In this document: positions 1-5,845 of the stretch, piece after piece | Position numbering within the stretch: position 1 is the stretch's first letter | Layout of the letters: each line of letters starts with the position of its first letter | Assembly (NCBI GenBank): GCA_026989475.1 | Contig: JALSJG010000009.1 | Location: 1-6,771 of the forward strand | From: Thermaceae bacterium | GTDB taxonomy: Bacteria; Deinococcota; Deinococci; Deinococcales; Marinithermaceae | Direction: 5' to 3' | Length of the DNA: 6,771 nt | The notes under the pieces: generated by a model | Database searches by the model: none | What the model saw: the letters and a program-made list of their open reading frames with translations, nothing else | Told to the model about the DNA's origin: nothing | Translations under genes and position numbers: made by a program

Positions 1-887
1 CCGTGGTTCCGGTCTCCGGGGGGATGACCGAGCGGCAGATCACGCTCATCCAGGACTTCAAGCCGGACGTGATTACCGCCACCCCCAGCTACCTCCAGAC
101 CCTGGCCGAGGAGTTCAAGAAGCGGGGAGTGGCTCCCGAGGCGATCTCGCTAAAGATCGCGATCCCCGGGGCCGAACCCTGGACCGAGGCGATCCGGCGG
201 GACATCGAGGCCGGGCTCGGGGTGAAGGCGCTGAATATCTACGGGCTTTCCGAGATCATCGGCCCCGGGGTGAGCCAGGAGTGCATCGAGGCCCAGGCGG
301 GTAGCCACATCTGGGAGGATCATTTCCTCCCCGAGGTGGTCGACCCGGAAACCGGGGAGCCGCTTCCCGACGGCGAGGAAGGGGTCCTGGTCTTTACCAC
401 CCTGACCAAGGAGGCGCTTCCCCTGCTCCGCTACTGGACCGGGGACATCACCTACCTGATCCGGGAACCTTGCGTTTGCGGCCGCACCCACGTGCGCATG
501 GGGCCGATCAAGGGCCGTACCGACGACATGCTGATCATCCGCGGGGTGAACGTCTACCCCACCCAGGTCGAGGCGGTGCTCGAGACGATCCCCGAGGTCG
601 TGCCCCACTACCAGCTGGTGGTGCGGCGGGAGGGAACCCTGGACGAGGCGGTGCTCCGGGTGGAGCTCGCCGAGCCGGTCTTCCAGCGAATCGCCCACGA
701 GGTGCTTTCCGACGAGGTGGTCGAGGCGGACCATGAGCTCCGGGGGATCCGGGAACAGATCCAGCGCAAGATCAAGGAGACGATCGGGGTCACCATGCGG
801 GTCGAACTGCTCGCCCCCGGGGAAGCCCCGAGGAGCGAGGGCGGCAAGCTCCGGCGCGTGGTGGACGAGAGGAACCTCAAGGCATGA
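1..887 (+). CDS. paaK: Phenylacetate-CoA ligase, C-terminal part (5' end outside window)
   Basis: This cytosolic enzyme of the ANL adenylate-forming superfamily activates phenylacetate to phenylacetyl-CoA with ATP and CoA, the first step of the pathway. The reading frame is open from the first base (first full codon at base 3), so the start and the N-terminal ATP-binding P-loop lie upstream; about 294 residues of a family of roughly 430-440 are present. Numbering from base 3, visible landmarks are GAEPW (56-60), the YGLSE adenylate-binding motif (80-84), IWEDHF (103-108), WTGD with the ribose-binding Asp (145-148), the GRTDDMLIIRGVN hinge (171-183) and the C-terminal-domain lysine in GGKLRRV (K282). 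C94, H102, C157 and C159 could form a metal site. The stop overlaps the next start as ATGA. Identification is very secure. Confidence 0.96.
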   Translation, partial: VVPVSGGMTERQITLIQDFKPDVITATPSYLQTLAEEFKKRGVAPEAISLKIAIPGAEPWTEAIRRDIEAGLGVKALNIYGLSEIIGPGVSQECIEAQAGSHIWEDHFLPEVVDPETGEPLPDGEEGVLVFTTLTKEALPLLRYWTGDITYLIREPCVCGRTHVRMGPIKGRTDDMLIIRGVNVYPTQVEAVLETIPEVVPHYQLVVRREGTLDEAVLRVELAEPVFQRIAHEVLSDEVVEADHELRGIREQIQRKIKETIGVTMRVELLAPGEAPRSEGGKLRRVVDERNLKA

Positions 888-1306
888 AGCCGATTCCCGC
901 GGGATACCAGGCGGTCTTCGAGACGGTGGTGACCCCGGAGATGACGGTGGATTTCGAGGAGCTGGGGAAGGTGCACCCGGTCTACGCCACCTACTGGATG
1001 ACCAAGCACATGGAGCTCGCTTCCCGGAAGATCATCCTTCCCTTTCTGGAGCCGGACGAGGACGGCATCGGCTACGAGGTCCGGGTGCGCCACCTGGCCT
1101 CGGCGCTTCCCGGGATGCGGGTTCGGATCACCGCCCGCCACCGGCGTACCGAGGGTAACCGGGTTTACGCGGTTTGCGTCGCGGAAAACGAGCTGGGTGA
1201 TCGGATCGGCGAGGGGGAAACGGTGCAGGTGATCCTGCCCCGCGAGAAGATCGCGGCGATCTTCGACCGGCTCCGGCGGCGCTTCGAGGAGGTGCGCCGT
1301 GGGTGA
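884..1306 (+). CDS. Hot-dog fold acyl-CoA thioesterase, FlK-like
   Basis: A 140-residue protein that looks like a single hot-dog domain of the fluoroacetyl-CoA thioesterase (FlK) type, expected to hydrolyse an acyl-CoA thioester in the cytosol. The FlK catalytic triad as I remember it (Thr42, Glu50, His76) has exact counterparts in T36, E44 and H70, with the same spacings of 8 and 26 residues. H70 sits in a VRVRHLA segment followed by PGM, as in FlK. It is not the PaaI hot-dog subfamily usual in paa clusters, because it lacks the PaaI-type HGG signature. The ATG overlaps the paaK stop by four bases and has GAGAGGA about 10 bases upstream. Its place between paaK and paaF suggests, by inference, that it releases CoA from dead-end or excess CoA esters. 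The substrate cannot be read from the sequence. Confidence 0.82.
   Translation: MKPIPAGYQAVFETVVTPEMTVDFEELGKVHPVYATYWMTKHMELASRKIILPFLEPDEDGIGYEVRVRHLASALPGMRVRITARHRRTEGNRVYAVCVAENELGDRIGEGETVQVILPREKIAAIFDRLRRRFEEVRRG
1286..1293 (+). promoter_or_regulatory. Shine-Dalgarno site fixing the GTG start of paaF
   Basis: GAGGAGGT lies inside the end of the thioesterase gene, five bases before the GTG at 1299. It supports a GTG start and an 8-base overlap between the two genes, which implies translational coupling. Confidence 0.75.
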
Positions 1307-2072
1307 GGCGGTGCGGGTCGAGCGTGCCCGGCCCGGGGTGGGCCTGGTCGTCCTCGACCGTCCGGAACGCTTGAACGCCCTGTCGGACGAGGTCTTGCTC
1401 GAGCTCGCCGCCGCCCTCGAGGCCCTGGCCGAGGATCCCGAGGTGCGGGTGGCGGTGCTCGCCGGCGGTACCCGGGCCTTTGCCGCTGGCGCCGATCTTC
1501 GTCGGTTTCTGGAGACCGACACCGCCGCCTACTTGACCGGCCCCCGGCCCCGGGCGTGGCGGCGGATCTGGGCCTTTGAAAAACCCCTCCTGGCGGCGGT
1601 CGAGGGCTACTGCCTGGGAGGGGGTTTCGAGCTCGCCCTCTCCGCCGATCTGATCGTCGCCGCCGAGGGGGCCCGTTTCGGCCAGCCCGAGGTGAACCTG
1701 GGGCTGATGCCCGGCGCCGGGGGGGTGCAGCGGCTGGTGCGCCTGCTCGGGTACCACCGGGCGATGGCGGTGCTTTGGGGGGAACGCACGCTGGATGCCC
1801 AGTCCGCCTACCGGCTCGGGATCGCCCACCGGGTGGTCCCCCGGGGCCGCGCGCTTCCCGTCGCCCTCCGCCTGGCCGAGCGGCTTGTGGACAAGGCGCC
1901 GCTCGCCCTCGGGCGGATCAAGGCGGCGGCCCGCTTCGCGCTCGAGGCTCCGCTCAGCGCCGGGCTTGCCCACGACGGGCAGGGATTCGCCGCCTTGCTC
2001 GCCACCGCCGACGCTCGCGAGGGGATTCAAGCCTTCCTCGAGCGCCGGTCGCCCACCTTCGAGGGGAGGTGA
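1299..2072 (+). CDS. paaF: Enoyl-CoA hydratase, PaaF-like (2,3-dehydroadipyl-CoA hydratase)
   Basis: A full-length crotonase-family protein (257 residues) expected to hydrate 2,3-dehydroadipyl-CoA during beta-oxidation of the opened ring. Landmarks are RPERLNAL (21-28), the CoA/oxyanion-hole segment FAAGADL (61-67), GYCLGGGFELAL (103-114) and FGQPEVNLGLMPGAGG (127-142). E111 and E131 correspond to the two catalytic glutamates of rat mitochondrial crotonase (Glu144 and Glu164) with the same 20-residue spacing, so it should be a genuine hydratase. From memory it resembles E. coli PaaF, including FAAGADL and the C-terminal EGIxAFLxxRxPxFxGR ending. It starts with GTG, overlaps the thioesterase by 8 bases and ends four bases before paaG. 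Enoyl-CoA hydratase is near certain; the PaaF assignment is probable from context. Confidence 0.85.
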   Translation: MGEAVRVERARPGVGLVVLDRPERLNALSDEVLLELAAALEALAEDPEVRVAVLAGGTRAFAAGADLRRFLETDTAAYLTGPRPRAWRRIWAFEKPLLAAVEGYCLGGGFELALSADLIVAAEGARFGQPEVNLGLMPGAGGVQRLVRLLGYHRAMAVLWGERTLDAQSAYRLGIAHRVVPRGRALPVALRLAERLVDKAPLALGRIKAAARFALEAPLSAGLAHDGQGFAALLATADAREGIQAFLERRSPTFEGR

Positions 2073-2076
2073 GAGG

Positions 2077-2838
2077 ATGCTGGAAATTGCCGATCGCGAG
2101 GGGGTACGGGTACTCACCCTCGCCCGTCCGGAGCGGCTCAACGCGATCCACCCCGAGCTCCTCGCCGCGCTTAAACGGGCGCTTCGCGAGGCAGCCCGGG
2201 ACGAGGGGGTGCGGGCGGTCGTGCTCACCGGCAAGGGCCGGGCGTTTTCCGCCGGTCAGGACCTCGAGGCGGTTCCCGACGATCGCGATTACGTCCGGGT
2301 GCTCGAGGATTACATCCCGGTCATCGAGGCCCTTTTTTCCCTGGAAAAGCCCACGGTGGCGGCGGTGAACGGGGTCGCCGCCGGCGCCGGGATGAGCCTG
2401 ACCCTCGCCTGCGATCTTCGGGTCATGGCCGAAGGCGCCTACTTCAGCCCGGCCTTCATCCGGGTGGGGCTCGTGCCCGACGCCGGGATGAGCTACTTTT
2501 TGCCCCGGCTCGTGGGCATGGGCCGGGCCCTCGACTGGTGCTACCGCTCGCCCCGGATCGGCCCCGAGGAGGCCCAGGCCGCGGGGCTGGTGAGCGCGGT
2601 CTTTCCCGACGAGGGGTTCCTCGACTCCGCCCTCGCCTTTGCCGCCGAGCTCGGACAGGGACCCACCCGGGCCTACGCGCTCACCAAGCGGGCGCTTTGG
2701 CGCAACCTCGAGGCCGAGCTGGCGGACGCCCTCGCCTACGAGGCCGAAAGCCAGGCCGCCGCCGGGGCCACCGAGGACCACGACGAGGGGCTCCGGGCGT
2801 TTTTGGAAAAGCGGAAGCCCCGCTTCCGGGGGCGGTAA
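2077..2838 (+). CDS. paaG: 1,2-epoxyphenylacetyl-CoA isomerase (oxepin-CoA forming)
   Basis: A 253-residue crotonase-family isomerase that converts the ring-1,2-epoxide of phenylacetyl-CoA to oxepin-CoA, and in E. coli also isomerises later enoyl-CoA intermediates. It has RPERLNAI (17-24), FSAGQDL (57-63) and VNGVAAGAGMS (97-107). The two crotonase hydratase glutamates are replaced (S107 and F127). It keeps the Asp in GLVPDAG (D135), equivalent to the catalytic Asp136 of E. coli PaaG as I remember it. That pattern separates it from the hydratase upstream. The ATG is preceded by GGAGGTGA (2065-2072), which includes the paaF stop codon, so the two are translationally coupled. It is the last gene before the only real intergenic gap. 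The C-terminus has the family ending FLEKRKPRFRGR. Confidence 0.92.
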   Translation: MLEIADREGVRVLTLARPERLNAIHPELLAALKRALREAARDEGVRAVVLTGKGRAFSAGQDLEAVPDDRDYVRVLEDYIPVIEALFSLEKPTVAAVNGVAAGAGMSLTLACDLRVMAEGAYFSPAFIRVGLVPDAGMSYFLPRLVGMGRALDWCYRSPRIGPEEAQAAGLVSAVFPDEGFLDSALAFAAELGQGPTRAYALTKRALWRNLEAELADALAYEAESQAAAGATEDHDEGLRAFLEKRKPRFRGR

Positions 2839-2865
2839 AAAAGGTGACCTGGCTCGCGTTATTTC

Positions 2866-2879
2866 CTAACGATCGTTTG
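2866..2879 (+). promoter_or_regulatory. PaaR operator (pseudopalindrome)
   Basis: CTAACGATCGTTTG matches at every fixed position the CNAACGNNCGTTNG consensus that I recall for the TetR-type PaaR of Thermus thermophilus HB8, whose effector is phenylacetyl-CoA. It lies just upstream of the likely -10 element, between it and the -35 position, where a bound repressor would block RNA polymerase. The gene directly downstream encodes a PaaR-like TetR protein, so autoregulation of the paaR-paaABCD operon is the natural reading. Confidence 0.85.
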
Positions 2880-2880
2880 T

Positions 2881-2886
2881 TAGTAT
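2881..2886 (+). promoter_or_regulatory. -10 element of a probably leaderless paaR promoter
   Basis: TAGTAT fits the TANNNT -10 pattern and ends 8 bases before the paaR ATG. A start site about seven bases downstream would fall on or next to the ATG, giving a leaderless mRNA. This agrees with the absence of a good Shine-Dalgarno site before paaR, in contrast to most of its neighbours. Leaderless transcripts with this layout are common in Deinococcota. Confidence 0.6.
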
Positions 2887-2894
2887 TAGGGCGC

Positions 2895-3461
2895 ATGGGA
2901 AGGTACGAGGAGATTCTCGACGCCGCCGGGCGGCTTTTCTCCGAGCGCGGATACCACGCCACCAGCGTGCGGGAGATCGCCCGTCAGCTTGACCTGCAGG
3001 GCGGGAGCCTCTACGCCCACATCGACTCGAAGGAGGAGGTCCTCTTTCAGATCGTCGAGCGGGCGGCCCATCGGTTTTCCGAGGTGGTGCAGAACCTGCC
3101 TGAAGGGGACGCGCGCGTGCGGGTCTGCGCCTTCGTGCGCGGGCACCTCCGGGTGATCGTCGAGGAGCTCCCCTACGCCACCGTCTTCTTCCACGAGTGG
3201 AAGTTTCTCTCCGAACCCTATAAGGACCGGGTCCGCCGGCTCCGGGACGCCTACGAGACTGCCCTCAAGGAGCTGATCGAGGAGGGGGTGCGGGAGGGGG
3301 TCTTCCGGGTCGAAGACCCCGACCTCGCCGCCAAGTTCGTGCTCGGCGCCCTCAACTGGGTCTACCAGTGGTACCGCCCCGGCGGCCGGCTCGGCCCCGA
3401 GGAGCTGGCGCGGGGGTTTTGCCCGCTGGTGCTCGGGGCGCTTGGGGGAGGTGAGGGATGA
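2895..3461 (+). CDS. paaR: TetR-family transcriptional repressor PaaR
   Basis: A 188-residue TetR-family regulator. The N-terminal DNA-binding domain spans about residues 1-50: YEEILDAAGRLFSERGYHAT leads into the helix-turn-helix VREIARQLDLQGGSLYAHI (25-43), followed by SKEEVL. The C-terminal ligand domain has HEWKFL (100-105) and the segment GALNWVYQWYRPGG (151-164), typical of TetR proteins such as KstR2 that sense acyl-CoA esters. Given the operator upstream and its place in the cluster, it is very probably the PaaR that derepresses on phenylacetyl-CoA. The ATG at 2895 is chosen because it gives the normal TetR N-terminus and lies just after the -10 element. The frame is open further upstream, but that would run through the promoter and paaG. 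Its stop overlaps the next start as ATGA. Confidence 0.92.
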   Translation: MGRYEEILDAAGRLFSERGYHATSVREIARQLDLQGGSLYAHIDSKEEVLFQIVERAAHRFSEVVQNLPEGDARVRVCAFVRGHLRVIVEELPYATVFFHEWKFLSEPYKDRVRRLRDAYETALKELIEEGVREGVFRVEDPDLAAKFVLGALNWVYQWYRPGGRLGPEELARGFCPLVLGALGGGEG

Positions 3462-3778
3462 AGTACCGGTATACCGTGGTGGAGACGCTTCCCTTAAAGC
3501 CGGGAGCGAGCGCTTCGCGCTTTGCCCGGGCGTACAAGGAGCTTTCCACGCTCGACGGGATCGCACGGGAATACGGGGTGAGCCCCACCTCGGAAAACCG
3601 CATCCTGCGCTCGCTGACCGACCCCCGGAGGGTGAAGCTCGTCTACCGGGCCGAGGACATGGAGATGCTCTGGCAGTTCTACAAGGACGCGGCGGTGCAC
3701 GAGGCGATTCGCCGGGTCTTCGAACAGTACGTGGACCCGGAGGGAGTGGAGCTCGAGTACTGGGAGGAGCTCGGGTAA
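3458..3778 (+). CDS. Uncharacterised small protein of the paa operon
   Basis: I do not recognise this 106-residue protein. It has no signal peptide, membrane segment or cysteine and is rich in charged residues. By eye the order is beta (KYRYTVVETLPL, 2-13), alpha (ASRFARAYKELSTLDGIAREYG, 19-40), beta (RRVKLVYRA, 58-65), alpha (DMEMLWQFYKDAAVHEAIRRVFEQYV, 67-92), beta (VELEYWEEL, 97-105), a possible small alpha/beta sandwich. It is certainly translated-looking: GGAGGTGA (3447-3454) precedes the ATG, the start overlaps the paaR stop (ATGA), codon use matches the neighbours, and paaA follows after 12 bases. The position between regulator and monooxygenase suggests a role tied to PaaABC or its regulation, but that is guilt by association only. 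Confidence 0.85.
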   Translation: MKYRYTVVETLPLKPGASASRFARAYKELSTLDGIAREYGVSPTSENRILRSLTDPRRVKLVYRAEDMEMLWQFYKDAAVHEAIRRVFEQYVDPEGVELEYWEELG

Positions 3779-3790
3779 GGAGGGAGGAAG
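3779..3790 (+). promoter_or_regulatory. Strong Shine-Dalgarno region of paaA
   Basis: The 12-base gap GGAGGGAGGAAG is entirely purine and carries two tandem anti-Shine-Dalgarno-like matches (GGAGG and GAGG) directly before the paaA ATG. This fixes the start and suggests high translation of the catalytic subunit. Confidence 0.75.
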
Positions 3791-4708
3791 ATGACCTACG
3801 AGGAACGGGTCGAGGCGTTTCGGAAGCGGATCCAGGAGGGGCACAAGGTCGAGGCCACCGACTGGATGCCCGACGAGTACCGGGCGCGGCTCATCAAGTT
3901 CATCGAGATGCACGCGAACTCCGAGCTGATGGGGGCGTTGCCCGAACGGGACTGGATCCTAAGGGCCCCGAGCCTTCACCGCAAGCTCGCGGTCACCGCC
4001 AAGATCCAGGACGAGGTCGGTCACGCCCAGCTGCTTTACCGCCTGGTCGAGGACCTGGGCAAGCCCCGGGAAAAGATCTTCGAGGACCTGGTGCAGGGGC
4101 GCACCAAGTTCCACAACGTCTTCCACTACCCCACCTACTCCTGGGGCGACGTGGGGATCATCGCCTGGCTGGTGGACGGCGCGGCGGTGATCAGCCAGGG
4201 GGCGCTCCAGCGTTCGTCCTACGCTCCCTACGGCCGCACCATGCGGCGGATCTGCTGGGAGGAAGCCTTCCACCTCAAGCACGGCGAGGACATCGTGCTC
4301 ACCGCGGTGATGGGCACCGAGAAGCAAAAGCGCCTGATGCAGGAGGCGCTCGAGCGCTGGTGGGAGCCCCTGATGATGTTCCACGGCCCCCCCACCCCGC
4401 CGGAGAAGGACAAGGACCTCGCCTGGGGCATCAAGACCAAGCCCAACGAGCAGCTCCGCCAGGAGTTTCTCTCCACCTACGTCCGCAAGATCCAGGAGAT
4501 CGGTCTGAAGATTCCCGATCCCAAGCTCAAATACGACAGCGACAAGGGGCGCTGGACCTACACCGAGCCCGACTGGGACAAGCTCTACGCCGTGGTTACC
4601 GGGAACGGCCCCGCCTCCAAGGAGCGGCTCTCCTTCCGGCGGCTCTCGCTGGAGGAGACCGCCTGGGTGCGCCGGGCGATCCTCGGCGAGCGCGCCCAGG
4701 CCGCTTAG
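3791..4708 (+). CDS. paaA: Phenylacetyl-CoA 1,2-epoxidase, catalytic diiron subunit PaaA
   Basis: The catalytic subunit (305 residues, E. coli about 309) of the multicomponent phenylacetyl-CoA epoxidase, a bacterial diiron monooxygenase that adds one oxygen atom to the aromatic ring. The four-helix-bundle ligand set is complete: E45 in HANSE, E75 and H78 in QDEVGH, D129 in WLVDGAA, E158 and H161 in WEEAFH. Other landmarks shared with E. coli PaaA from memory are DWMPDEYR (24-31), SSYAPYGRTM (142-151), WWEPLMMF and an NEQLRQEFL segment. It works as a soluble complex with PaaC and PaaB and needs electrons from a PaaE-type reductase that is not encoded here. It follows a strong ribosome site and precedes paaB by eight bases. 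Identification is secure. Confidence 0.97.
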   Translation: MTYEERVEAFRKRIQEGHKVEATDWMPDEYRARLIKFIEMHANSELMGALPERDWILRAPSLHRKLAVTAKIQDEVGHAQLLYRLVEDLGKPREKIFEDLVQGRTKFHNVFHYPTYSWGDVGIIAWLVDGAAVISQGALQRSSYAPYGRTMRRICWEEAFHLKHGEDIVLTAVMGTEKQKRLMQEALERWWEPLMMFHGPPTPPEKDKDLAWGIKTKPNEQLRQEFLSTYVRKIQEIGLKIPDPKLKYDSDKGRWTYTEPDWDKLYAVVTGNGPASKERLSFRRLSLEETAWVRRAILGERAQAA

Positions 4709-4716
4709 GGGGGGCG

Positions 4717-5028
4717 ATGCACGTCTGGGAGGTGTTTCGCCAGGAACAGGAGGGGGAGCCGATGGTCCACGTGGGCTCGGTGGTCGCCCCCGACCGGGCG
4801 CGGGCGCTGGAGTACGCGCGGGACATCTACTCCCGGCGCTACGAGGCCTACCGGCTCTGGCTGGTGCCCCGGGAGGCGGTGGTCGAGGTCACCGATCCCG
4901 ACTTTCTTCAGCCCCCCATCGACCGCACCTACCGCATGGGCGTCGCCTACCGGGTCACGGTGGAAAAGCGCCGGCAGATCAAGGAGATGTTCGAGAAGGT
5001 AGCGCGGGAGGTCCAAGGTGGAGGCTGA
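4717..5028 (+). CDS. paaB: Phenylacetyl-CoA epoxidase subunit PaaB
   Basis: A 103-residue subunit of the phenylacetyl-CoA epoxidase, needed for activity and thought to bridge or dimerise PaaAC units. The N-terminal half has the family pattern WEVFRQEQEGEPMVHVGSV (4-22) followed by ALEYARDIYSRRYEAYRLWLV (30-50), closely matching E. coli PaaB (YEVFVR, HVGS, ALENARDAYTRR, WVV) as I remember it. The ATG at 4717 is the first suitable start after paaA, with a G-rich stretch (4708-4714) as ribosome site. It is slightly longer than E. coli PaaB (about 95) because of a charged C-terminal helix (KRRQIKEMFEKVAREV). It overlaps paaC by 11 bases. Confidence 0.94.
   Translation: MHVWEVFRQEQEGEPMVHVGSVVAPDRARALEYARDIYSRRYEAYRLWLVPREAVVEVTDPDFLQPPIDRTYRMGVAYRVTVEKRRQIKEMFEKVAREVQGGG
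5006..5011 (+). promoter_or_regulatory. Shine-Dalgarno site fixing the GTG start of paaC
   Basis: GGGAGG lies within the end of paaB, six bases upstream of GTG at 5018. There is no ATG in the paaC frame before the first conserved helix, so this site decides the start and the 11-base overlap. Confidence 0.7.
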
Positions 5029-5845
5029 GTTGAAATCCGCCTACGCCCGCTACCTGCTCACCTTGGCCGACGACGAGATCGTGATCGGCTACCGCGATTC
5101 CGAGTGGACCGGGGTAGCGCCGGTGATCGAGGAGGACGTCGCCTTTTCCTCCCTGGCCCAGGACGAGATCGGCCACGCCCGGCTCTACTACACCCTGGCC
5201 GGCAAGCTCCTGGGTAAGGACCCCGACCACCTGGCGCTGCTCCGCCCCAAGGACGGCTACTACCACGCCCGGCTCCTCGAGGACCGCACGACCCCCAAGT
5301 ACGACCCCGCGGGGAACCACCAGGGCGGCGGCGACTGGGCCAGGGCCATCGCCCGACGCTTCCTCTACGACCTCTTCGACGACCTCCGGGTGGAAGGGCT
5401 CCTCGCCTCCTCCGACCCCGAGCTCGCCGGGGCGGCGGAGAAGATCCGCCGGGAGGAGAAGTACCACCTCCGCCACGGCGAGGCCTGGTGGCGGACCCTG
5501 GCCGAGGGCTCGGTCGAGGCCCGGGAGCGGCTCGAGGCCGCGCTGGAGGCGATCTGGCCCGATCTCCTCGGGCTCTTCGAGCCGGCGCCGGGGGAGGAGG
5601 TGCTGGTCGAGGCCGGGTTGATCGCCCGCACCACCGATTCCCTGCGCGAGCCCTGGCTCGAGCGCGTCTACCCCTACTTCGAGGCCCACGCCCTGCCCTT
5701 CCCCGGTGAGAAGGCCGGGGCGGAATGGAGGCTTAGGGTCGAGGCCCGAACCGGCGGCCGGCAGGGGATCCACGGTCCTGGCTGGGACGAGCTCTACGAG
5801 GAGATGACGATGGTCCGTCGGCTCGAACCGGAGGGGACATGGTGA
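5018..5845 (+). CDS. paaC: Phenylacetyl-CoA epoxidase subunit PaaC, with retained diiron-ligand residues
   Basis: The second ferritin-like subunit (275 residues, E. coli about 248) of the epoxidase, which pairs with PaaA and is considered structural in E. coli. Family landmarks are SEWTGVAPVIEEDVA (28-42), DPELAGAAEKIRREEKYHLRH (133-153), an ARRFLYDLFDDLR helix (112-124) and the C-terminal GRQGIHGPGWDELYEEM segment. Unusually, it carries a full set of diiron-type ligands at spacings identical to PaaA: E20, E50 with H53 (QDEIGH), D118, E147 with H150 (EEKYH). In E. coli PaaC, recalled from memory, four of these are lost. Whether iron binds here is unknown. GTG start with GGGAGG six bases upstream; it overlaps paaB by 11 and paaD by 7 bases. 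Confidence 0.94.
   Translation: MEAELKSAYARYLLTLADDEIVIGYRDSEWTGVAPVIEEDVAFSSLAQDEIGHARLYYTLAGKLLGKDPDHLALLRPKDGYYHARLLEDRTTPKYDPAGNHQGGGDWARAIARRFLYDLFDDLRVEGLLASSDPELAGAAEKIRREEKYHLRHGEAWWRTLAEGSVEARERLEAALEAIWPDLLGLFEPAPGEEVLVEAGLIARTTDSLREPWLERVYPYFEAHALPFPGEKAGAEWRLRVEARTGGRQGIHGPGWDELYEEMTMVRRLEPEGTW

Larger units (their letters stand above)
2839..2894 (+). promoter_or_regulatory. Intergenic promoter/operator region upstream of paaR
   Basis: This 56-base gap is the only sizeable non-coding stretch in the window. From 2859 to 2889 it is strikingly AT-rich against the surrounding GC-rich DNA. It contains the PaaR box and a -10-like hexamer immediately before the paaR ATG. I see no clear -35 box (GTTATT at 2858-2863 has the right distance but poor match) and no terminator for the upstream operon, so read-through from paaG into paaR remains possible. 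Confidence 0.8.

Noticed and set aside
1128..2781. Long open frames on the - strand opposite paaF and paaG
   Set aside because: Translations are rich in G, P, R and H with no recognisable motifs and they mirror the codon bias of the + strand genes. No ribosome sites or promoters support them.
2818..2842. Hairpin CCCCG-CTTC-CGGGG at the paaG 3' end followed by an A-run, as a possible terminator
   Set aside because: The stem is only 5 bp and lies inside the coding sequence. The run after it is A, not T, on the + strand, and on the - strand the T-run would precede the hairpin. It does not fit an intrinsic terminator in either direction.
2538..2894. N-terminal extension of the TetR gene into paaG
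   Set aside because: The frame is open but the extension is arginine/glycine-rich noise and would cross the promoter and operator. The ATG at 2895 gives a normal TetR N-terminus.
3442..4716. Long open + strand frame running through the small protein and paaA into paaB
   Set aside because: It is a GC-bias shadow: the translation is low-complexity G/R/P/A-rich, whereas the other frame gives an unmistakable PaaA. Only the part from 4717 onward (PaaB) is real.
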